DNA of 8,055 bases from Chamaesiphon sp. (GTDB lineage Bacteria; Cyanobacteriota; Cyanobacteriia; Cyanobacteriales; Chamaesiphonaceae). This document shows positions 1 to 5,226 of the stretch, piece by piece (the stretch's first letter is position 1; every line of letters starts with the position of its first letter). A program made the position numbers and the translations under genes. Below the pieces are notes generated by a model, which had not been told where the DNA came from, searched no databases, and saw only the letters and a program-made list of their open reading frames with translations. The stretch is taken from assembly GCA_020059425.1 (NCBI GenBank), contig JAGVCD010000198.1, positions 1 through 8,055 on the forward strand. The letters are read 5' to 3'.

Positions 1-191
1 AGCTGCACCGCATAATGGAAAGATTCGATCGCTAGTTCGTCTTTGCTCTGGAAGTGGTTATAGATTCCTCCTTTTTGGAGTCCGGTGGCTGCCATAATAT
101 CGGCGATCGATGCGCCAGCGTAGCCGCGCTGATTGAACAGTTCGGCTGCTTGGTGAATGATGTAAGCGCGGGTATCTTGGGCTTTGGACAT
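1..191 (-). CDS. TetR family transcriptional regulator, N-terminal part (runs off the left edge)
   Basis: Translating the minus strand from the ATG at 191 gives 63 codons and no stop before the window edge, so only the DNA-binding domain is visible. It starts MSKAQDTRAYIIHQAAELFN. A typical TetR helix-turn-helix follows at about residues 27-54, with ASIADIMAATGL, then KGGIYNHF, then SKDEL. In this family the N-terminal domain binds a palindromic operator as a dimer and the C-terminal domain, missing here, binds the ligand, so the inducer cannot be guessed. There is no clear Shine-Dalgarno upstream. A perfect 10-bp palindrome 17 bases upstream of the start is a plausible autoregulatory site. 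The gene lies on the same strand as the HxlR gene, 93 bases downstream of it, so the two regulators are in tandem. The TetR assignment is firm; the target genes are unknown and may lie beyond the left edge. Confidence 0.9.
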   Translation of the reverse strand, partial: MSKAQDTRAYIIHQAAELFNQRGYAGASIADIMAATGLQKGGIYNHFQSKDELAIESFHYAVQ

Positions 192-207
192 GGTTAATCA
201 GCTAGGA

Positions 208-217
208 ACCGATCGGT
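208..217. promoter_or_regulatory. Candidate TetR operator palindrome
   Basis: ACCGATCGGT is a perfect 10-bp palindrome placed 17 bases upstream of the TetR start codon. On the minus strand a -10-like TACAAT (232-227) lies just upstream, so the palindrome would cover the transcription start region, a usual place for autorepression. Many TetR operators have similar ACCG...CGGT half sites (general knowledge). The caveat is that CGATCG cores are frequent in cyanobacterial DNA, so chance is possible. Confidence 0.35.
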
Positions 218-250
218 CTGTTATTGATTGTATGACAGATGGCGATCGAA

Positions 251-264
251 GAGATATTTATCTC
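251..264. repeat. Short inverted repeat GAGATA-TT-TATCTC
   Basis: This is a perfect 6-bp inverted repeat with a 2-bp centre in the gap between the HxlR stop (285) and the TetR start (191). It lies where the -35 region of a TetR promoter would be, about 20 bases from the -10-like TACAAT. No T-run follows on the minus strand, so it does not look like a terminator. It could be a second regulator site; nothing else supports that. Confidence 0.3.
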
Positions 265-284
265 CAATGCCTTGTTATACCGTC

Positions 285-617
285 TCAATCAGTGCTTACA
301 CGTTTTAGATGCTCTTGCCCCCATGCGCACAAGGGTTTAAAGATAGGTATGAGAGTTCTACCGTAGGCTGTAAAAGCGTATTCGACTTTTGGAGGCATAT
401 CTGCGAGTGTTCTACGGCTAATAATTCCATCTCGTTCTAGTTCACGCAGTTGCTGGATCATCATTTTTTCAGTGATTTCGGGAATTAAGCGCTTTAGTTC
501 GCTATAGCGCTTCGCTGAATCTTGGAGATGCCACAAAATTAAAAGCTTCCACTTTCCACCCAAAACTTTTAGGGTCGCCTGTACAAATAGTGTGCCGTCA
601 TTTTGCTCTGATTTCAT
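285..617 (-). CDS. HxlR (DUF24) family winged-helix regulator
   Basis: This is a 110-residue protein counted from the ATG at 617; an upstream TTG (671) would add 18 residues that do not resemble the family. HxlR proteins are small dimeric winged-helix regulators, often answering to electrophiles, quinones or aldehydes. The family core is clear: VLGGKWKLLILWHL at about residues 18-31, the helix-turn-helix EITEKMMIQQLRELERDGII at 47-66, and the wing PPKVEYAFTAYGRTL at 75-89. The usual CPVEATL start of the domain reads LFVQATL here, so the N-terminal cysteine that serves as a redox switch in some members is Leu10; a different cysteine, Cys97, is present. The gene is divergent from the SDR gene, and a perfect inverted repeat lies 28-45 bases upstream of its start. 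This arrangement suggests that it controls itself and the SDR/ABM pair. Confidence 0.92.
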   Translation of the reverse strand: MKSEQNDGTLFVQATLKVLGGKWKLLILWHLQDSAKRYSELKRLIPEITEKMMIQQLRELERDGIISRRTLADMPPKVEYAFTAYGRTLIPIFKPLCAWGQEHLKRVSTD

Positions 618-644
618 GAAAATATATTCTGATAAGCAATAGGA

Positions 645-662
645 ACTTACAAAAAAGTAAGT
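645..662. promoter_or_regulatory. Candidate HxlR operator, ACTTAC-N6-GTAAGT
   Basis: ACTTAC (645-650) and GTAAGT (657-662) form a perfect 6+6 inverted repeat around an A6 spacer. The 3' half overlaps a second palindrome, AAGTACTT (659-666). The site lies in the divergent HxlR/SDR region, 28 bases upstream of the HxlR start. A -35-like TTGACT for the HxlR gene lies at 679-674 on the minus strand, so the repeat would fall between the promoter elements. DUF24 regulators typically bind such TTAC/GTAA dyads next to their own gene (family knowledge); binding by this protein is inferred. Confidence 0.5.
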
Positions 663-737
663 ACTTCCCAAAAAGTCAATAAAAGCATAGCTTGTTATTA
701 AGCAAATTTAAGTGTTTCAAAATGAGGAAACAAAGTG

Positions 738-1472
738 ATGTCTTCATTGCAAGGGAAAGTGGCATTGGTTACGGGTGCATCGCGGGGAATTGGGCGAGCA
801 ATTGCTGAGCGATTGGGGCGGGAGGGCGCAAAGGTTGCCATCACCTATGCAGGTAACCGAGAAAAGGCAGAAGCAGTGGTTGCTAACGTTCAGAGCAATG
901 GAGTACAAGCGATCGCAATTCAATCAGATACCAGCCGTATTGAAGATACCCGCAGTCTATTTGCCCAGATCCTCGATACATTTGGTCAGGTGGATATTGT
1001 GGTCAACAATGTCGGCGTATCCGTTTATAAACCAACAACTGACATGACTGAGTCTGATTTTGATCGAGTCTTCAACACTAACGCCAAGGGAACATTTTTT
1101 GCCTTGCAAGAAGCAGCAAAGCATCTCAGTGATGGTGGGCGCATCATTAGTTTATCTAGTGGTGCAACCAAGCAAAGTATTCCGGCGGGTGGACTGTATG
1201 CTGCTAGTAAAGCTGCGATCGAACAATTTAGTTTTGCTCTATCTAAAGAATTAGGGCATCGGGGCATTACGGTGAATTTGGTATCACCGGGCGTTACTGA
1301 GACAGATGGATTAATTATGCCTGCTGACGCTTTAAACCAGTTGATTCAATCAACGCCATTAGGACGGCTTGGACAGCCTACTGATATCGCAGACGTTGTT
1401 GCATTTCTGGCATCTGATGATGCTCGTTGGGTCAATGGTCAAACGATTCAAGTCAATGGTGGAATTTTATAA
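738..1472 (+). CDS. Classical short-chain dehydrogenase/reductase (SDR), FabG-like
   Basis: This is a 244-residue protein, the normal length for a classical SDR, and should be a cytosolic NAD(P)H-dependent oxidoreductase. The cofactor motif TGASRGIG is at residues 12-19; its Arg favours NADP(H). NNVG (90-93) replaces the usual NNAG, the structural Asn is N115, and the catalytic residues are S141 and Y154-x3-K158 in YAASK. The C-terminal VNGQTIQVNGGIL matches the end of FabG-type enzymes. The substrate cannot be read from sequence, and the genomic context argues against a fatty-acid-synthesis FabG. The start is ATG 738, with GAGGA at 724-728 as Shine-Dalgarno; GTG 735 is an in-frame alternative adding one residue. 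The ABM gene follows after 23 bases. Divergent placement from HxlR suggests induction by a reactive small molecule, for example an aldehyde or quinone. Confidence 0.93.
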   Translation: MSSLQGKVALVTGASRGIGRAIAERLGREGAKVAITYAGNREKAEAVVANVQSNGVQAIAIQSDTSRIEDTRSLFAQILDTFGQVDIVVNNVGVSVYKPTTDMTESDFDRVFNTNAKGTFFALQEAAKHLSDGGRIISLSSGATKQSIPAGGLYAASKAAIEQFSFALSKELGHRGITVNLVSPGVTETDGLIMPADALNQLIQSTPLGRLGQPTDIADVVAFLASDDARWVNGQTIQVNGGIL

Positions 1473-1495
1473 GCGAGTATTGCAGGAGTAGATTC

Positions 1496-1927
1496 ATGGG
1501 TATACAGATGGAAAATGGATTCCCGGTTAATCCTATTCACGTCGGTGATGGAATTGTACTGATCAATATTTTTACACTTGATCCTGACAAGACTGAACAA
1601 TTTGTAGCTACACAAGTTGGTGAGTATAAGCGATTAAAAGGTCAATTTCCCGGTAGTTACACAGCTAATTTACACGTTAGCCTAGATCGTACACGAGCAG
1701 CTAATTATGCTCACTTCACTTCTGTGGAGTATTATGTTGCGATGCGAAATAGTCCTGAGTTTGCTGATCATTTGCAGCGTCTTCAAGGGCTTGTGGTTAA
1801 AGCAGAACCCCAACTTTATCAAGTGATTTACACACAGCATCTTGATGTGCCAACTTCTGAAGAACTTTTACCTGCTTTGCCCAATCCAGAAGTTGCACCA
1901 AGCCTTGCACCTCCTCCTCTCAGTTAG
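1496..1927 (+). CDS. ABM-fold (antibiotic biosynthesis monooxygenase-like) small protein
   Basis: This is a 143-residue protein. The start is the ATG at 1496, set by a strong AGGAG at 1484-1488 with 7-base spacing; an upstream in-frame ATG at 1427 lies inside the SDR gene and is unlikely. The ABM domain (dimeric alpha/beta barrel) covers about residues 19-115. It begins with strand IVLINIFTLDP, then the helix TEQFVATQVGEYKRLKGQFPG, then strand NLHVSLD, and includes the typical HFTSVEYYVAMRNSPEF, where the usual Trp of this motif is Val or Tyr. Family members include cofactor-free monooxygenases acting on quinol-like substrates and also non-enzymatic proteins. A proline-rich tail (about 119-143) follows the domain. 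Co-transcription with the SDR is likely. The attC-like element starts at the stop codon. Confidence 0.82.
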   Translation: MGIQMENGFPVNPIHVGDGIVLINIFTLDPDKTEQFVATQVGEYKRLKGQFPGSYTANLHVSLDRTRAANYAHFTSVEYYVAMRNSPEFADHLQRLQGLVVKAEPQLYQVIYTQHLDVPTSEELLPALPNPEVAPSLAPPPLS

Positions 1928-2042
1928 CAACGTCCAATTGATCTACTCGCGAACGGCATAATAAACCGGCTGGAGCGGACTGAAGTGAGATCTCGGCGAG
2001 GATGCAAAAGTTTAGAGCAGCCGCTCAGTCGGAACGTTGGGC
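1925..2042. repeat. attC-like imperfect inverted-repeat element (candidate integron recombination site)
   Basis: The roughly 118 bp between two convergent stop codons has matching ends. CAACGT (1928-1933) pairs with ACGTTG (2034-2039), followed by CC (1934-1935) with GG (2031-2032) and a single bulged A at 2033. An inner arm, CGGCTG (1967-1972), pairs with CAGCCG (2018-2023), and GAGATCTC (1987-1994) is palindromic. The right end reads GTTGGGC (2036-2042), matching the integron R' box GTTRRRY; read on the minus strand it is GCCCAAC, matching the R'' box RYYYAAC. The opposite box (TAGCAAC, or GTTGCTA on minus) is degenerate. Length, end boxes, bulge and position directly after stop codons fit attC. 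No integrase gene is visible, and a non-integron repeat family is the main alternative. Confidence 0.45.
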
Positions 2043-2044
2043 AG

Positions 2045-2572
2045 TTATAACTCACAATGCATGATAACGCGCTCGGAGATTGGCAACCCAGATGCACTCT
2101 CTTGCTTTCTGATCTCTTGAAAACCAGCTGTAAGATCAGATTCATCAAGAATGTCAAACCCTAATTTTGAGTAAAATGGAGCATTCCAGGGAATATATCG
2201 AAAGGTAGATAAGGACATCACACTGTAGCCAGAAATTTTCGCCCAAGAGCGAACGGTATTAACCAAGGCAGATCCTAGACCTTTTTGTCCATGTTGAGGC
2301 TCAATATCTATTTCCTGCAGGTAAAGCGTATCATCTACCTCGCGAGTAATGGCATGTCCAACCACCGTATCTTGCTGATCCACTGCGACCCAAATCTGCC
2401 CAGCTTGAAATCTTTGCCTTACAAATTCTATTGGTAGCGGCTTAGCCCCAGCCAAAAAGGCGTAGGGTGTGTCAAGAAAACGAATGGCGGCTGATTGCTC
2501 AATATAAGCTAGCAGGGGTAATTCTTCAACCCGAGCAGAACGAATGGCATATTCTGATTTAAGAGTGTGCAT
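2045..2572 (-). CDS. GNAT family N-acetyltransferase
   Basis: This is a 175-residue protein from the ATG at 2572; a TTG at 2602 would add ten residues, and neither start has a clear Shine-Dalgarno. The GNAT fold is visible: strand IRSARVEELPLLAYIEQSAA at residues 10-29, strand IWVAVDQQDTVVGHAITREV at 60-79, then motif A EIDIEPQHGQKGLGSALV (87-104) that holds the acetyl-CoA pyrophosphate. Motif B contains FRYIPWNAPFYSKLGF (124-139). The pyrophosphate loop reads G-Q-K-G-L-G instead of Q-x-x-G-x-G. The family transfers an acetyl group from acetyl-CoA to an amine; the acceptor is unknown. The gene converges on ABM and ends two bases from the attC-like box GCCCAAC. Small acetyltransferases are common integron cassette cargo, so it may be a cassette gene. 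Confidence 0.92.
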   Translation of the reverse strand: MHTLKSEYAIRSARVEELPLLAYIEQSAAIRFLDTPYAFLAGAKPLPIEFVRQRFQAGQIWVAVDQQDTVVGHAITREVDDTLYLQEIDIEPQHGQKGLGSALVNTVRSWAKISGYSVMSLSTFRYIPWNAPFYSKLGFDILDESDLTAGFQEIRKQESASGLPISERVIMHCEL

Positions 2573-2659
2573 AAGTAGCTGGCAAAGCCTACTGTTGTTC
2601 AATTTAGTTTATTTGTAACATCCTGTAGTTTGAGCCTTTCCATCAAAAAGAAACTCAGT

Positions 2660-3130
2660 TTAAAGCAGATCAAACAAAGATTGATCCAGCTCGTATCCCA
2701 AGGATTTAGCCATGAACTTGACCGGAGTGCGATCGCTGATCCCCTGCTCTTGCAGCCAGTCTGATCCCCCAAAAACTTTATTCATCACCCAGATTTCCAA
2801 AGCTTCCGAATTGTACTGAATGCCAGTTTGAGTCTTGAATTCGTGCGGCACCAACATGGCCGCATATCTGGCGAGTTCCCCCGTCTGTCGATCGATCACC
2901 AACGGCAACCACGGGTACTTACTATCTAACCGAATAAACCACAACCGCACCTCCGGAATTTCCGCCAATTCACGCGGATCGGTGGCATCCCGCACAAAAT
3001 CAATTTCAAACTGTATTCTAGCTGCCAACAAAATATTAATTCCTTCGTCCAGCAACAGTTTCAGCTGATTCTCCGCAATACTAATATCTAAGCTTAGTAA
3101 TTCTGGGTGAGAAATGGGAATTTTATTCAT
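2660..3130 (-). CDS. crr6: CRR6-type NdhI maturation factor (NDH-1 assembly, DUF1817)
   Basis: This is a 156-residue soluble protein from the ATG at 3130; a TTG at 3139 is a weaker alternative. It matches my recollection of the CRR6 family: DPRELAEIPEVRLWFIRLD at residues 51-69, YPWLP at 72-76, GELARYAAMLVPHEF at 84-98, GIQYNSEALEIWVMNKVF at 103-120, and the end MAKSLGYELD. In plants CRR6 helps mature NdhI, an Fe-S subunit of the photosynthetic NDH-1 complex, and cyanobacterial homologues are taken to do the same. Its presence supports an oxygenic phototroph. It is upstream of and co-directional with the GNAT gene, 87 bases apart, but nothing suggests a functional link. A promoter-like TTGACA/TATACC pair lies upstream. 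Confidence 0.85.
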   Translation of the reverse strand: MNKIPISHPELLSLDISIAENQLKLLLDEGINILLAARIQFEIDFVRDATDPRELAEIPEVRLWFIRLDSKYPWLPLVIDRQTGELARYAAMLVPHEFKTQTGIQYNSEALEIWVMNKVFGGSDWLQEQGISDRTPVKFMAKSLGYELDQSLFDLL

Positions 3131-3175
3131 GAGGAGCAAGGAAAGATATTTCCCATGATTCTAGTGTCTTCTGGG

Positions 3176-3206
3176 GGTATAGGACATCTTCATATTCATA
3201 TGTCAA
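3176..3206 (-). promoter_or_regulatory. Candidate crr6 promoter
   Basis: On the minus strand a consensus -35 box TTGACA (3206-3201) is followed after 19 bases by a -10-like TATACC (3181-3176), about 45 bases upstream of the crr6 start codon. The -35 box is perfect, but the spacer is two bases longer than ideal and the -10 is partial, so this is a moderate prediction. Confidence 0.35.
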
Positions 3207-3290
3207 GCGTCGTTAAGCTGGTTGCCTTGTGCTACTAAGCCATAAGAATAAGACTCGGCTGTAAATGTCTAGAAATTTTAAGATTGTCTG

Positions 3291-3296
3291 TATAAT
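3291..3296 (+). promoter_or_regulatory. Candidate -10 box TATAAT for the repeat protein / DUF3685 unit
   Basis: A perfect TATAAT, preceded directly by TG, lies 167 bases upstream of the chosen start codon. The -35 position holds only a weak TGTCTA-like sequence (about 3266-3271). It would give a long 5' leader of about 155 bases. It is plausible given the otherwise AT-rich sequence, where chance matches are also more likely. Confidence 0.35.
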
Positions 3297-3457
3297 TACA
3301 ACAGAGGCTGATCAGAAGTGATAGAAACATATTAGGACTCAACCTTAATTTTATAAATTTATAGCTCTAACAACAAAAATCACCTGTGCCAGTTGGTATT
3401 TGTTGCGGGGGTGCCAGCGACCGAAAATATCTACAAAAACTTAAAAGGTGTGACTTA

Positions 3458-5194
3458 GTGTTGGAGAGCAGCAAGCTAAAACAGTTATTGCGCAAGCGTT
3501 TGACTGGTAAAGATTCCGAAAGTGATACGACGCAGGCTGTGAACGACAGAGCCGATTTTGAGGGCTCTCCTAACGACCCAGCTACTAACGGTTATGATTA
3601 TGAGCCACCGGGTTCGTTGGCCCCGCAAGATACCTCAGTTAGTAAGTTAATTATACCAGCGGTACGTGTTGATCCCTGGTCAATTTTTTGGCTGATCTTG
3701 GTTTCTATCACTGGTGGGATTGGTATACTTAGCTACATTTTACTGACTGCGGTACCACCACCACCAGATTGCGACAAGCTTTCGATATTATCCACTGATA
3801 GTCAGCGGCTATCCTGTGCCAAGCTGTGGGCGGAAACTGATAAGAAAGACCAGGTATTATCAGCGCTCAACGTTGTCAAAGGTTGGGATAAGAATAGTCC
3901 GTTGTACTACAACGGTAAAAAATTGTCGAATGATTGGTCGTGGCAACTGATCAAAATCACTAAACAAGAGCTAATCGCTGATGGCGATCTGCAAAAAGCT
4001 ACCAATAATTTTCAGGCTATTCCTAGTTACAGTGAAGCCTACCCGGATGCTAAAGCTACTTTAGAAAAGTGGCAGGAGCAATGGCAACAAGGTAATGATA
4101 TTGATGCTAAGGTTCAGAAGTTTGTCCAAGCTGGCGAATGGACGAAAGGTGCTGATATGCTGAACACTCTCAAGTCAGTGTCTCATCCCTACTGGAACAC
4201 CACTCGTTTTAACCAGATGTCATCCCAATTTGTATTGGAAAAAGAGGGCTGGGAACACTTCCAAGATGCCGAAATTGTGGCTTATGGCGGCACTCTAGAA
4301 GATAACGAGAAAGAAAATAAAGAAAATCTAGCCGCTGGCCGTCCACCCAAAAAAGTTACTAGACCCAAAGTTACCAGTAACAAGGATGCTGTTTTCTATG
4401 TGATCGATCCGAATATTTTGACTAAGGCGATCGGACTCGCTGCGAAGGTGCCTCCAAAAACCTATCTCAAAGATAAGGCTACTTCTTTGCAAGAGCAGTG
4501 GAGTAAAACTATTATTGCGGTTGCTAATGAAAAACTGCGCGTCCAAAAATATGATGAAGCGATCGCCATCGCCAAAAGGGTACCCAAAGGTTTAGCCATC
4601 CATGGTGATGCTCAAAAACTGATTGCTGATGCCACCAGTGGCCAGCGCGGTCAAGGGCCAAACGCCAAGAAACCAGGTGAACAAAAACCAGGCGAAGTGC
4701 TGGACAACTATATGCTCCTAACCCGTGCGCAACAGGCTGGAGCACCAGGTTCGATCGCCAGTATGCAAAGTGCGGTAGCTCTAGCTAGCAACATTCCGAG
4801 CGGTCAACCGCTGTGGGAAGAGTCCCAGGAATTTATTAAATTCTGGAATCAGCATATTCAACTTCTCAATGAGCAGCCCACAGTGGATAGCGCCAAGTCT
4901 TTCGCTAAGCGGGGCGATCTGGCAAGAGCGATCGCCACTGGCTCAAAACTGCCTCAAGATGGGATTGCTTATCGCAACCTGAAAGGTGAGTTGCAGCAAT
5001 GGCAGCAAACGCTTACCATGCTGACTATCCAACGGGACAAGAGAGTATTGACCAAGGCTACGGCCTTACATGGTAGTGGTCAGATTGCCTCAGCGATCGC
5101 CATGGCTACTCGGATCCCCAGCGATAGTCCGGTGTATGAAGAAGCCCAGAACATCGCTAAACGCTGGCAACAAAATTTACCCGCAAAACCCTAG
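3458..5194 (+). CDS. Single-pass membrane protein with degenerate helical repeats (unknown function)
   Basis: The protein is 578 residues when started at GTG 3458, where AAAAGG lies 9 bases upstream. A GTG at 3386 would add 24 residues but has no Shine-Dalgarno and gives an unlikely Cys-rich start. Layout: a basic N-terminus (KLKQLLRKRL), an acidic linker, one membrane helix at about residues 50-75 (WSIFWLILVSITGGIGILSY), a PPPPDC segment with Cys81 and Cys96, then a long, mostly helical soluble region. That region repeats a TPR-like unit: A-[IV]-x2-A-x2-[IV]-P-x5-[YW]-x2-[AS]-x3-[IL]-x2-W, clearest near 3991, 4415, 4548, 4762, 4914 and 5080. A charged loop rich in Lys/Asn/Glu (about 4300-4380) and a Gly/Lys linker (4640-4700) interrupt it. 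I recall similar cyanobacterial proteins being labelled chromosome segregation ATPase, but no Walker motif is visible and I reject that label. DUF3685 follows 32 bases later. Confidence 0.8.
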   Translation: MLESSKLKQLLRKRLTGKDSESDTTQAVNDRADFEGSPNDPATNGYDYEPPGSLAPQDTSVSKLIIPAVRVDPWSIFWLILVSITGGIGILSYILLTAVPPPPDCDKLSILSTDSQRLSCAKLWAETDKKDQVLSALNVVKGWDKNSPLYYNGKKLSNDWSWQLIKITKQELIADGDLQKATNNFQAIPSYSEAYPDAKATLEKWQEQWQQGNDIDAKVQKFVQAGEWTKGADMLNTLKSVSHPYWNTTRFNQMSSQFVLEKEGWEHFQDAEIVAYGGTLEDNEKENKENLAAGRPPKKVTRPKVTSNKDAVFYVIDPNILTKAIGLAAKVPPKTYLKDKATSLQEQWSKTIIAVANEKLRVQKYDEAIAIAKRVPKGLAIHGDAQKLIADATSGQRGQGPNAKKPGEQKPGEVLDNYMLLTRAQQAGAPGSIASMQSAVALASNIPSGQPLWEESQEFIKFWNQHIQLLNEQPTVDSAKSFAKRGDLARAIATGSKLPQDGIAYRNLKGELQQWQQTLTMLTIQRDKRVLTKATALHGSGQIASAIAMATRIPSDSPVYEEAQNIAKRWQQNLPAKP

Positions 5195-5226
5195 TTGATC
5201 AGATCGATAACCGCGAGAAGAGCAAT

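Larger units (their letters stand above)
3131..3457. other. Intergenic divergent promoter region between crr6 and the repeat protein gene
   Basis: This 327-bp stretch is AT-rich, with stops in all frames apart from short runs. It must contain the crr6 promoter (minus strand) and that of the downstream plus-strand gene. Visible elements are the TTGACA/TATACC pair for crr6, a perfect TATAAT at 3291-3296, a 12-bp palindrome TATAAATTTATA at 3352-3363, and AAAAGG at 3443-3448 as Shine-Dalgarno for the GTG at 3458. I see no RNA gene or riboswitch fold in it. Confidence 0.5.

Noticed and set aside
251..264. Terminator for the HxlR gene
   Set aside because: The stem is AT-rich and short, and no U-run follows on the minus strand.
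184..366. Plus-strand 60-codon open frame overlapping the TetR start and the HxlR 3' end
   Set aside because: No Shine-Dalgarno, no recognisable protein pattern, and it runs antisense through the HxlR coding region.
618..671. TTG start extending the HxlR protein by 18 residues
   Set aside because: The added residues do not resemble the family, and they would place the candidate operator inside the coding region; ATG 617 fits the family length.
2603..2659. Left boundary of a GNAT integron cassette (TTGAAC on the minus strand upstream of GNAT)
   Set aside because: TTGAAC matches TTRRRY but is preceded by A, not G, and such a short degenerate match is expected by chance; the cassette boundary stays unresolved.
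3386..3457. Upstream GTG start giving 24 more residues to the membrane repeat protein
   Set aside because: No Shine-Dalgarno and an implausible GICCGGASDRKY start; the GTG at 3458 has AAAAGG at good spacing and a typical basic N-terminus.
4524..4745. Antisense open frames inside the membrane repeat protein gene
   Set aside because: They are shadows of the strongly supported plus-strand gene and have no family resemblance or ribosome binding site.
3458..5194. Label as a chromosome segregation ATPase
   Set aside because: No Walker A or Walker B motif can be seen; the sequence is a membrane helix followed by a helical repeat.
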